Assembly: GCA_003152255.1 (NCBI GenBank)
Contig: PLZT01000694.1
Span: 1-8,383, forward strand
DNA length: 8,383 bases
Source: Methylocystaceae bacterium
GTDB taxonomy: Bacteria; Pseudomonadota; Alphaproteobacteria; Rhizobiales; Beijerinckiaceae
Direction: 5' to 3'
The notes under the pieces are model-generated. The model searched no databases and was not told the origin of the DNA. It worked only from the letters and a program-made list of their open reading frames with translations. The first letter of the stretch is position 1. Each line of letters opens with the position of its first letter. A program made the position numbers and the translations under genes. Below are positions 1 through 5,595 of the stretch, piece after piece.

Positions 1-190
1 GCGTCAATTCGGTCGACGACGGCATCGTGAATTCCGAGCGCGGCGCGGGATACGAGACGCGCGTGCCCTCTTCTTCGACTGGCTTCGGCGCGGATTTCAC
101 GGGCGCGGGCGGCGCGTCCTTCGCGTCAAAGCGGCTTTTCAGTTCGGCGACTTGTGCCGTCAACAAAGCAATTTGTTCGGCTTGCGTCAT
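1..190 (-). CDS. Unrecognised element protein, N-terminal part only (cut by window edge)
   Basis: An ATG at 190-188 opens a frame that stays open to the window edge (63 codons). The protein starts MTQAEQIALLTAQVAELKSR, a short coiled-coil-like helix, followed by a Pro/Lys/Glu-rich linker and a stretch reading RVSYPAPRSEFTMPSSTE. The ATG overlaps the stop of the upstream gene as ATGA, the same coupling used elsewhere in the element, which supports the start. I do not recognise a function. Its position after a probable small terminase suggests a packaging or early structural accessory protein, but this is inference from location only. Confidence 0.6.
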   Translation of the reverse strand, partial: MTQAEQIALLTAQVAELKSRFDAKDAPPAPVKSAPKPVEEEGTRVSYPAPRSEFTMPSSTELT

Positions 191-777
191 GCTATTTCTC
201 CTCTTCGGCGACGGCCTGCCAAGACGATGGCGCGGGCCGTTGGATCGGTCGGCAACTCCGGCTCGGCAATACTCAAAGAGCGGCGCTTTTCGCCAGCGGC
301 GATGACTTTCGCCGCGAACCCCGTGGGAGCCGGCAACGCATGGCCGCCGTTCCGCGCCAGCTCGGCGGCCTTAATTACTTCGCGTGCCATCGCTTGCGGG
401 TCGGTAACATGCGTCTCAAATTCCGCAGCGTCGGATCCGCGTCCGGCGGCAAACAGTTCGACGACTTGCGGCAGTTCAACTTCCGGCGCGCGGTAAGGCG
501 CGAGATGCGCGAATGGACTGTCCTGCGGATTTTTCACGAACGCCATGAGCTTTTCGTGTTCGCGTTCACGCCGCTTGCGATCAGCTAGTCGCTCGGCCAG
601 TCGCTCCTCCGCTGTCGGCGTCCGTGGAGCGGGTTTTGTTTGCGCGGGCGCTGGCGGCGTCGTTGCTTTTTTCGGCGCGGGAGCGGGAGCGGGCGCGCGA
701 GGTGCGTGAAGTGCAAGACGCGCTTTCTCGCGGTTAAACTGCTCGGCCGCTCGGCGGAAGATTGAAATGTCCATCAT
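187..777 (-). CDS. Unrecognised element protein with Pro/Ala-rich linker
   Basis: This 196-residue protein is not recognised. Residues 1-22 are a short charged helical region. Residues 25-54 are a low-complexity Pro/Ala linker. Residues 56-80 form a highly charged Arg/Glu/Lys helix that could be a coiled coil. The C-terminal half (about 100-196) looks globular and ends in a basic tail with DPTARAIVLAGRRRRGE. There is no signal peptide or membrane segment. It follows the helix-turn-helix gene after a 60-bp gap and overlaps the next gene by ATGA. Two ATG codons stand in tandem at 777-772 with no strong ribosome site, so the start may be either one. A DNA-packaging accessory role is possible from context but not shown. 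Confidence 0.65.
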   Translation of the reverse strand: MMDISIFRRAAEQFNREKARLALHAPRAPAPAPAPKKATTPPAPAQTKPAPRTPTAEERLAERLADRKRREREHEKLMAFVKNPQDSPFAHLAPYRAPEVELPQVVELFAAGRGSDAAEFETHVTDPQAMAREVIKAAELARNGGHALPAPTGFAAKVIAAGEKRRSLSIAEPELPTDPTARAIVLAGRRRRGEIA

Positions 778-837
778 GAGCCGAATCTACGCCATTAAAT
801 TTCATTGGGTAGCTGCAACGCTCCAATAATCAAAAAA

Positions 838-1173
838 TTATCGCCGGCGAAATGCATCAATTTCGTCGCGCCGAACGAACCATTTGCCGTCTTGAAAAAC
901 GGCGTCGATTTTTCCTTTCACGGCGCGCTGCCGCAAATATTCGTTTGACCTCCCGATTTGACGCGCGCCGATGAGCAGCGGGACATATTGATCGTCGTCG
1001 ACGCGCGTCGACGGCGGCGAGCCTTCGAGTTTGCGGCGAAGCGCGGCCACTTCTTCTCGCAGTTCGATAAATGCCGCCGTAAGCAGTTCATCGCGCGTCG
1101 GCACCGTGCCGAGTGCTTCGCTCGCAAATTCGTGCGCGAGACGGTCGAGGGCTTGTGTCGCTTTGATGCTCAT
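838..1173 (-). CDS. Small protein with coiled coil and C-terminal helix-turn-helix
   Basis: The protein has 111 residues. Residues 30-52 (ELLTAAFIELREEVAALRRK) look like an amphipathic or coiled-coil helix, perhaps for oligomerisation. Residues 66-108 have the shape of an excisionase/MerR-type winged helix-turn-helix: PLLIGARQIGRSNEYLRQRA, then a basic wing containing GKWFVRRDEIDAF. The start ATG (1173-1171) overlaps the stop of the upstream gene as ATGA, so the two are probably translated together. Its place behind a probable small terminase suggests a DNA-binding partner in packaging, or a second regulator of the element. The helix-turn-helix call is by pattern only, and the role is inferred. 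Confidence 0.65.
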   Translation of the reverse strand: MSIKATQALDRLAHEFASEALGTVPTRDELLTAAFIELREEVAALRRKLEGSPPSTRVDDDQYVPLLIGARQIGRSNEYLRQRAVKGKIDAVFQDGKWFVRRDEIDAFRRR

Positions 1174-1727
1174 TGCGACTCCCCTGCGAGTTCAAGCAAC
1201 ACGCTGCGAATTTCGCGGTCAATCACGTCGATTTCGGCTCTCGATAAAGACAACCGCGCCCCGCATTGGCTCGCGACGGTCAGCAAGCGTTTTCGGCAGT
1301 CGGTCAGATACTCGCGCCAAACGCTTTCAACCTCATCCGCCGGCAAGAGCTTCCCGGCTCGCTGCTCAAATTCCAATTGTTTGATCTTCGCGACCGCGCA
1401 TTCTTTCCTGCGAACGGCTTCGGCCGTCGACCAATCGTCAGAGGAGGACTCAGGCGAGTCAGGGAGGGGCGCCGGCACCCTGAAAGCAGGCGCGGCGGGG
1501 TGACGGCCAGCCGGCTTCGCAGCGGCCTCAACGGTCCGCGCTAAGGACGGACGCCCCTTGTGCTGAAATGGCCGCGCATCGAGAAGTCTGTTGGTCGCCG
1601 CAATATCAACGCGGCCGGACCCATCCGTCGACAAAATCAAAAAACCCTTCGCCTGCCAGGCGGTCAGCGCCGCCCGCGTCACGCCTCGGCTACGGGCAAA
1701 CTCGGCTTTCGTCATCAGCGTCGGCAT
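1170..1727 (-). CDS. Probable phage terminase small subunit (Nu1-like)
   Basis: Small terminases bind the packaging site on phage DNA and recruit the large ATPase/nuclease subunit. This 185-residue protein has the expected build. Residues 5-50 form an N-terminal helix-turn-helix (MTKAEFARSRGVTRAALTAW, then KGFL) like Nu1-type DNA-packaging proteins. Residues 55-100 are a Pro/Ala/Ser-rich linker. Residues 101-183 are a mostly helical C-terminal domain (ECAVAKIKQLEFEQRAGKLL, later VWREYLTDCRKRLL) typical of the oligomerisation part. The start is backed by AGGA about six bases upstream and by an AT-rich promoter-like region just before it. It overlaps the next gene by ATGA. No large terminase is visible; it may lie past the left edge. 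The protein could instead be another element DNA-binding protein. Confidence 0.6.
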   Translation of the reverse strand: MPTLMTKAEFARSRGVTRAALTAWQAKGFLILSTDGSGRVDIAATNRLLDARPFQHKGRPSLARTVEAAAKPAGRHPAAPAFRVPAPLPDSPESSSDDWSTAEAVRRKECAVAKIKQLEFEQRAGKLLPADEVESVWREYLTDCRKRLLTVASQCGARLSLSRAEIDVIDREIRSVLLELAGESQ

Positions 1728-1737
1728 CTGTTCCTAT

Positions 1738-1780
1738 TACACTTCTATTTGCAGTGTATATTATTATTTTACAATTGCAA
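1738..1780 (-). promoter_or_regulatory. Candidate promoter and operator before the terminase-like gene
   Basis: The 127-bp gap 1728-1854 holds an AT-rich island (about 1736-1780) in otherwise GC-rich DNA. On the minus strand TTGCAA (1780-1775) and TACACT (1758-1753) are 16 bp apart, a reasonable sigma-70-like pair. This would put a start of transcription about 20 bases before the ATG. The -10 element is one half of an inverted repeat, TACACT/AGTGTA (1738-1743 and 1753-1758), which could be an operator. Further upstream, 1807-1820 is a nearly perfect GC palindrome (seven C, then GGGAGGG). The gap also separates the replication block from the packaging-like block, so a separately timed promoter makes sense. 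Confidence 0.4.
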
Positions 1781-1854
1781 AGCGTGATATGCCGGGATCC
1801 TGCGTGCCCCCCCGGGAGGGTATAGGTCAGGGGAAGGACCCTAAGTGTTGGATA

Positions 1855-2112
1855 TCATTGCGTTTTCCAACCTCCATATCCCGTCATCCGGGGGCTTCCT
1901 TCGATGTCACGGTCCCGCTTCGCGCCGGCACAACTTGTGGTTGTCGCTATCCGCCGGAGGGCGTAGGCGATTTCGGAACGCTCGATGAAGTAGCTCTCTG
2001 GGTCGCGATGGCTTGGCGTCAGCCGCTCGACACGACGCGCGAGCGCCGTGAGGTCGTCGGCGTTCCCTGGCGGCGCGGTCACGGGCGCGGATGGCGCGAA
2101 GCGCCGGATCAC
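1855..2112 (-). CDS. Small conserved-looking element protein with PSHRDPE motif
   Basis: This is an 85-residue protein of unknown function. The core is residues 20-56: LTALARRVERLTPSHRDPES followed by an amphipathic helix (IERSEIAYALRRIA). I recall this RLxPSHRDPE-helix pattern from small unnamed proteins of alphaproteobacterial prophage-like elements, but cannot confirm it by search. I chose the GTG at 2112-2110 because GGAGG lies five bases before it (2122-2118). The longer frame from a TTG at 2154 would start inside the repeat arm and has no comparable ribosome site. The gene lies between the candidate origin and the packaging-like block. It has no membrane segment or signal peptide. Confidence 0.6.
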   Translation of the reverse strand: MIRRFAPSAPVTAPPGNADDLTALARRVERLTPSHRDPESYFIERSEIAYALRRIATTTSCAGAKRDRDIEGSPRMTGYGGWKTQ

Positions 2113-2143
2113 GAGCGCCTCCGTGAATAGCCAAGCTCTAGCG

Positions 2144-2241
2144 AGGTGACGCAAGTGACGCTGAGTCTGATTGGGACGTTCACGCGGGCGTGTGTGCGCG
2201 CGTGAACGGTAGTTTCCAAAGTTGCGTCACTTGCGTCACCT
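2144..2241. repeat. 18-bp perfect inverted repeat with internal hairpin; candidate replication origin
   Basis: The arms AGGTGACGCAAGTGACGC (2144-2161) and GCGTCACTTGCGTCACCT (2224-2241) are perfect inverted copies, 62 bp apart. Each arm holds two GTGACGC units with a 9-bp period, so the site has four iteron-like units in two opposed pairs. A second perfect inverted repeat, CGTTCACGCG (2177-2186) and CGCGTGAACG (2199-2208), sits between the arms around a 12-base loop. The right arm contains the stop codon of the helicase gene. In P4-type elements the replication protein binds iterons at ori and crr, so repeats abutting a D5/P4-type helicase make an origin the best guess. Alternatives are an operator or a transcript end structure; there is no T-run for a classic terminator. 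Confidence 0.6.
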
Positions 2242-3624
2242 TTCGCTTTCCCAATGGGGTCGCGCGGCGTCGTCGACCTTAATTCGGAGGCCATAGAAGC
2301 CCTGCCCACGGTTCATTTTGTGCTTGGAAAACCCTCGGCTTTCGAGCGTCTGCGCAACCCGCTTCATTGTTCCGGGGGTTTCTCCCGCCCGTTCGGCCCA
2401 AGCGGTCCAAGAGGCAAAGATGTCAACGAGGCTTTCCCATGCGGACGGAACGCGCTCGGCTTTGTCATCAATCCACGCGGCCACGGCGTCTTCTGCTTCG
2501 AGGTAAGCGGCTGTTGCCTCCTGAACGGCTTGCGGCGGCTTCAGGCCGCATCGCTGCCATTCCAGACAACCTTCAATGAGCAAGCGGAGGATGCCCGGCC
2601 ATTCACCTTTGAGCTTTTCGGCAAGCTCCGGGTCGCATTTGTCGGCCGGAATGGTGACGGCGAAGGGGATAAGGTGGAAGCGCCGGCGGATGGCTTCGTC
2701 GACCGAGCGCAGCGACGGCTTATGGTTGCCGGCGATAACGAGCTTGAATTGGGGGCTATACTCGAAATCGTCCTGGCGCATGAACCGCGCTGTAACGATA
2801 TCGCCGCCAGTTAGCTGCTTGACGCGCGATTCCGCCCAGCGTCGTCCTTCTTCTGTTTCGGTCGCGGTGACGAGTCGCGCGCCACGAAGGCGGGCAAGCT
2901 CAGTTGTATGTCGGTCGTTATTGCTGGCGGTGAATGTCTCTATCCCGGCCGCTTTGTGATAGTCGCCCATAATGTCGGCTGCGGTCTTGAGCAGGACGCT
3001 TTTGCCGTTGCGCCCTGTGCCATATCCGAAGAAAAGGGCGTGCTCGCGCGTGTCGCCGGTTATGGCGTATCCGAGCATCCTCCGGATGTAGGCGACCAGT
3101 TCCGCATCGCCGCCTGTGATCTCGTCCAGGAAGGCGAGAAAACGCGGGCAATCGCCACCTGGACCAATTGCGGTAATTTTGGTCATGTAGTCGCTAGGAC
3201 GATGCGGGCGCTGTTGTCCGGTGCGCAGATCAATGACGCCGCCGGGCGTATTGAGCAGCCATGGGTCACAATCCCATTGGCCAACGGTCGCGGCGATGCG
3301 TCGATCAGCGCGGGCCAGACTGCGCACGGACGCCACGGTCTTTGCGCTGGCGAGCGTCGTGGCGATCTTGGCTTTGTTGCACGACGCCGCCGCCTCGCGG
3401 CAAATATGGCGTGCAAGGTCGAAAGCGTGCAGCGTGTCGTCGAAGCGCCAATGCGTTTCGGTCCAGGAAAGCCATTTGTCCCAAGCGGCGACATAGCGAA
3501 GATCGTTGGCGTGACGTTCTGCGAAGCGCAGCGCAAGGGCTTCGTCGGAAAAGGCCGGCGGACGTGACGGGCTTTGTTCGGCGAAAGCCTCTAGTGGGAT
3601 TAGGTTCGAGGCGGGTTTGTTCAT
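2236..3624 (-). CDS. D5/P4-type superfamily 3 replicative helicase (phage/plasmid primase family)
   Basis: This 462-residue protein belongs to the family usually annotated 'phage/plasmid primase, P4 family'; such proteins unwind DNA at the element's origin. About residues 40-150 resemble the D5 N-terminal domain (WLLNTPGGVIDLRTG). Residues 190-330 are the ATPase: Walker A GTGRNGKS at 202-209, acidic Walker B region TATETEE at 253-259, sensor-1-like VIAGNHKP with Asn300, and arginine cluster RRRF at 313-316. Residues 370-450 fit a C-terminal winged-helix-like part. No polymerase or Toprim primase motif is visible, and the protein is much shorter than P4 alpha (777 residues), so it may be helicase only. 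The start is the ATG at 3624-3622, overlapping the upstream stop as ATGA; the 59-codon open extension before it lies inside the neighbouring gene. Confidence 0.9.
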   Translation of the reverse strand: MNKPASNLIPLEAFAEQSPSRPPAFSDEALALRFAERHANDLRYVAAWDKWLSWTETHWRFDDTLHAFDLARHICREAAASCNKAKIATTLASAKTVASVRSLARADRRIAATVGQWDCDPWLLNTPGGVIDLRTGQQRPHRPSDYMTKITAIGPGGDCPRFLAFLDEITGGDAELVAYIRRMLGYAITGDTREHALFFGYGTGRNGKSVLLKTAADIMGDYHKAAGIETFTASNNDRHTTELARLRGARLVTATETEEGRRWAESRVKQLTGGDIVTARFMRQDDFEYSPQFKLVIAGNHKPSLRSVDEAIRRRFHLIPFAVTIPADKCDPELAEKLKGEWPGILRLLIEGCLEWQRCGLKPPQAVQEATAAYLEAEDAVAAWIDDKAERVPSAWESLVDIFASWTAWAERAGETPGTMKRVAQTLESRGFSKHKMNRGQGFYGLRIKVDDAARPHWESER

Positions 3625-4205
3625 GCGGCGCGCCTCTCTGCCTTCGGGGCAACAAAGATTTTCGGCTTTGGCAAGCACAACATGTCGCGAACGCGCCGCC
3701 CAAAAGCAGGATCGTCGACAGAGAGCATGTCGCCGGCGAGCCGCCAGCGCGCGCGGCCCTGATCCAAGATGACAACGCCGTGCCGCTCGGCGCGAAGCCA
3801 TTGCAACGGGTCCGCGAAGACGCGGAGCGCGGGAGATTCGACGCGAGGAAAAAAGCGCATTTGCTCACCGAGCAAAACCGCGCGGCCAAGCCATCGGCCA
3901 ACGCGGGCCCGCCCGTCGAACGCCACAAGATCATCGACGATGCCGAATTCGTCGCGAGCGATGACGCATAGCGCGGGTCTCGCGTCTTCGTCATGCTCTG
4001 CGGCGAAGTCGAAATAGCGCTCGGTGAAAACAACACGCGCGGCGCGAACCGGCGCAGCGGGGCGCCCAGGATCATTATCGAGCGCAGCCGGCGGGATTTC
4101 TCGCGCCAGGAGCCAAGCGCGTTGCGCGTCGTCGAGGGCGCGAGTTTGCGCGAAAAATTCCGCAGCGATGTCATGGGCGGAGATGGTGCACGGTGCGTCG
4201 CTCAT
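3621..4205 (-). CDS. Conserved-looking protein of unknown function in the replication block
   Basis: The protein has 194 residues and no function I can name. Residues 8-37 are an alpha-helical N-terminus (ISAHDIAAEFFAQ, DDAQRAWLLARE). Residues 88-140 carry the most family-like stretch: FGIVDDLVAFDGRARVGRWL, then RAVLLGEQ, PALRVFADPLQWLRAERHG and VVILD. I recall similar unnamed proteins with a DLVAF...WLG...PLxWLR...GxVxL pattern next to helicases of alphaproteobacterial elements. No nucleotide-binding, zinc or nuclease motif and no membrane segment is seen. It overlaps both neighbours by ATGA, between a RuvC-like resolvase and the helicase. This placement suggests a replication partner, possibly helping supply the primase activity the helicase seems to lack; that part is speculation. 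Confidence 0.75.
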   Translation of the reverse strand: MSDAPCTISAHDIAAEFFAQTRALDDAQRAWLLAREIPPAALDNDPGRPAAPVRAARVVFTERYFDFAAEHDEDARPALCVIARDEFGIVDDLVAFDGRARVGRWLGRAVLLGEQMRFFPRVESPALRVFADPLQWLRAERHGVVILDQGRARWRLAGDMLSVDDPAFGRRVRDMLCLPKPKIFVAPKAERRAA

Positions 4206-4687
4206 AGCGCGCCGCCTTTTCGCATCATCCCGGCGACGGCGATTGGCGCGCTTTCGGCGCGGTCACAGTCACATTTGCGGGCGAAGAGCGCGGCCTGCGA
4301 AGGCCAACGCGAGATCGCGACGCTGCGAGCGGAATCCTTATTCTCCTTTCCCGGCGCGATATTCGAGGCGCGTTTCCAGACTGACGGCGCGATCATGGTA
4401 AGCGGAATCCCCGCTGCGGCGAGAGCGCCTTCAATAATCCCGCGCGAGCGGCCAAAGCCGAAGGCTCCCGTGGTGCTATCGGTCGGACGCGGCCCGACAA
4501 GTTCGCAATAGGCGAGCGTCGCATGCGAGGCGTATATGATGCTGGCGAACAGCGCCGGGTTGACGGCGCGGCGGCCCTTCGCGCCGTCCTCCAGGGTCGG
4601 CGTGTCGTGAATGGCGACCAGTTCGGCGGTTTCGGTCAAAATGGCGATTGCGCCGTCTAGGCCCGGGTCGATTCCTAAAATCGTCAT
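4202..4687 (-). CDS. RuvC-like Holliday junction resolvase (crossover junction endodeoxyribonuclease)
   Basis: RuvC-type enzymes cut branched DNA such as Holliday junctions with a metal-dependent RNase H fold. This 161-residue protein starts with the typical first strand, ILGIDPGLDGAIAIL, giving catalytic Asp7. The second acidic residue is probably Glu62 in YCELVGPRP. The third region is near the C-terminus (CDCDRAESAPIAVAG), with Asp140/Asp142 and Glu145 as candidates. The length matches phage RuvC-like proteins. The start ATG (4687-4685) shares one base with the upstream TAA, and its stop overlaps the next start as ATGA. Within the replication block it would resolve replication or recombination intermediates, or trim branches before packaging. 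The family is clear; the exact substrate is inferred. Confidence 0.85.
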   Translation of the reverse strand: MTILGIDPGLDGAIAILTETAELVAIHDTPTLEDGAKGRRAVNPALFASIIYASHATLAYCELVGPRPTDSTTGAFGFGRSRGIIEGALAAAGIPLTMIAPSVWKRASNIAPGKENKDSARSVAISRWPSQAALFARKCDCDRAESAPIAVAGMMRKGGAL

Positions 4688-4998
4688 TAGCTGCGGCCCT
4701 CCTCGCTGAGATCGAGGAGGCGGCCAAGCGGCCCGGCGGCGCAGCCGTTGGAGAGACGCAGCAGCGCCTTGCGCAATGTGTCGACGGGACAGCCGTGCTG
4801 AAGCGCAAGACTCGCCGTCACGGCAAGATCGTGTCCAATCACGGCAACCGCTGTGTTTGGCTTTTCCCCGCCATTAAGGAAAATTTCGGCGAGCCGGCCG
4901 TCGGCGAAGCGGGAGACGTTCGCGCGATAGTTGATTCCGTCATGCTCAAAGGTGAAGGCGTCGCCACGGCGTCGGTTCGGGAGAGTTTCGCGCGTCAT
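4687..4998 (-). CDS. TSCPD-domain protein (stand-alone, 103 residues)
   Basis: The TSCPD domain is best known at the C-terminus of class II ribonucleotide reductases, but short stand-alone copies occur in alphaproteobacterial phages and elements. The features seen are: RRRGDAFTFEHDGINYRANV (residues 9-28), RFADGRLAEIFLNGG (30-44), LAVTASLALQHGCPVDTLRKAL (58-79) and GPLGRLLD (89-96). Together they give the usual beta-beta-ADGR-xE-F followed by a helix with LALQHG. There is no reductase catalytic part, so any role in nucleotide metabolism is unproven. The start is fixed by an ATGA overlap with the upstream gene, and the stop shares one base with the RuvC-like gene's ATG. Co-expression with resolvase and helicase suggests a role in replication. 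Confidence 0.8.
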   Translation of the reverse strand: MTRETLPNRRRGDAFTFEHDGINYRANVSRFADGRLAEIFLNGGEKPNTAVAVIGHDLAVTASLALQHGCPVDTLRKALLRLSNGCAAGPLGRLLDLSEEGRS

Positions 4999-5189
4999 AC
5001 GCTCACCTCGCCCATCGCGATGGTCGCGATCAAAATTGCCAAATCGGGCGATATGTCGAACCGCCGCGCGAGAAAACGCACCCGCAGTTCTTGCAGTTGG
5101 CGATTCTGGTCGCTATAGTCTGAAACGCAGTTTGGTTTCCGAGCCCGGTCCGCCGCCAGCGGGGCCGGGTTCTTCTTTTTGGATTTCAT
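4995..5189 (-). CDS. Small basic protein, first gene of the replication block
   Basis: The protein has 64 residues. The N-terminus is very basic (MKSKKKNPAP) and is followed by a polar stretch with YSDQNRQLQE. Residues 35-62 (ELRVRFLARRFDISPDLAIL, then IATIAMGE) form a compact helix-turn-helix-like hydrophobic C-terminus. This resembles short phage proteins with an R-x-R-F-L-A-x-R-F-G/D-I-x-x-x-x-A pattern that I cannot name. Its stop overlaps the TSCPD gene start as ATGA, which supports it as real. The start ATG at 5189-5187 has only a weak GGA about ten bases upstream. DNA binding is plausible from the charge and the helix pattern, but not shown. Confidence 0.6.
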   Translation of the reverse strand: MKSKKKNPAPLAADRARKPNCVSDYSDQNRQLQELRVRFLARRFDISPDLAILIATIAMGEVSV

Positions 5190-5313
5190 TTGTTCTGTCC
5201 ATCATTTGGGACGCGGCGTCATCGCGACGCGGCGGGCTGTGTTTTGGGTGTTGTCGGTTAGTCCAACCGCTCTTGCGGCGGCGGGTTTCGAGCCTTTCGG
5301 GTCCGCCACTCAC
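5113..5313 (-). CDS. Doubtful small frame overlapping the replication-block start
   Basis: A GTG at 5313-5311 overlaps the stop of the excisionase-like gene as GTGA and opens a 66-codon frame. It fills most of the 120-bp gap before the next gene and then overlaps that gene by 77 bases. The product is polar and rich in Arg, Pro, Gly and Lys, with no recognisable domain. The GTGA overlap matches the coupling style of this element, which is the only support. Absence of a hydrophobic core and the long overlap argue against a folded protein. It could be a leader frame that couples translation. Confidence 0.25.
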   Translation of the reverse strand: MSGGPERLETRRRKSGWTNRQHPKHSPPRRDDAASQMMDRTNEIQKEEPGPAGGGPGSETKLRFRL

Positions 5314-5507
5314 GCAACCAGGCGAACGGGCAGCGAGCGCAGATAGGCGCGCAAATCCTCGTCCAGGATGATCGTGCGGCGGCCGATCTTGCGAGCTTTC
5401 AGGCGCCCGTCTTTGATTTCCGCATAGAGTTTCGTAGGCCCGATGTTCGCGGCTTTCGCAGCGTCGCGCGGCGAATGCGCCAGCGGCGCAAGGTCCACAT
5501 TCGACAT
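5310..5507 (-). CDS. Excisionase/AlpA-like helix-turn-helix DNA-binding protein
   Basis: This 65-residue protein has the layout of the excisionase-family winged helix-turn-helix. Residues 12-32 form the helices (SPRDAAKAANIGPTKLYAEI), residues 33-48 form a basic wing (GRLKARKIGRRTII), and a final helix contains DEDLRAYLRSLP. Such proteins bend DNA at attachment sites to direct excision by the integrase, or act as AlpA-type transcription activators. The start ATG at 5507-5505 has GGAG about nine bases upstream. It is transcribed in the same direction as the integrase, two genes downstream, and has its own leader with a nested inverted repeat that may be its binding site. Excisionase against regulator cannot be decided from sequence. 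Confidence 0.8.
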   Translation of the reverse strand: MSNVDLAPLAHSPRDAAKAANIGPTKLYAEIKDGRLKARKIGRRTIILDEDLRAYLRSLPVRLVA

Positions 5508-5519
5508 GATGTATCTCCG

Positions 5520-5557
5520 ACGTTCGCCGCTGAATTGCGGTGAACCATGACGAACGT
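5520..5557. promoter_or_regulatory. Nested inverted repeat before the excisionase-like gene (candidate operator)
   Basis: In the 88-bp gap between the 238-residue protein and the excisionase-like gene, ACGTTCG (5520-5526) and CGAACGT (5551-5557) are perfect inverted copies 24 bases apart. Inside them, TTCGCCGC (5523-5530) and GCGGTGAA (5537-5544) pair around TGAATT with one mismatch. The two structures share bases and so exclude each other. The site begins 12 bp before the start codon. It fits autoregulation by the small DNA-binding protein or control of the transcript leader. I see no convincing -35/-10 pair here. Confidence 0.4.
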
Positions 5558-5595
5558 AGGAGCGGGAAAAAAATTAGTCTAAGTCACCTTTGTTG

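Noticed and set aside
804..827. ATTGG/CCAAT inverted repeat in the gap between the helix-turn-helix gene and the Pro/Ala-linker gene
   Set aside because: Only five perfect pairs with poor continuation and no good promoter beside it; too weak to call a site.
2113..2154. TTG start at 2154 for the PSHRDPE protein
   Set aside because: It would begin inside the inverted repeat arm and has no clear ribosome site, whereas the GTG at 2112 has GGAGG five bases upstream.
3625..3801. 59-codon extension before the helicase start
   Set aside because: It is the out-of-frame shadow of the 194-residue gene, with a Cys/Arg-rich product; the ATG at 3624 overlaps the upstream stop like other genes here.
958..4511. 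Long open frames on the plus strand, e.g. 958-1503, 1591-2130, 2254-2814, 2908-3567, 3261-3971 and 3993-4511
   Set aside because: They lie opposite convincing minus-strand genes, give Arg/Ala-rich or low-complexity products without domains, and are expected by chance in GC-rich DNA.
5563..5585. Rho-independent terminator after the 238-residue gene (T-run on the minus strand)
   Set aside because: The T-run is preceded only by TTAG-A-CTAA with a one-base loop, which cannot form a usable stem.
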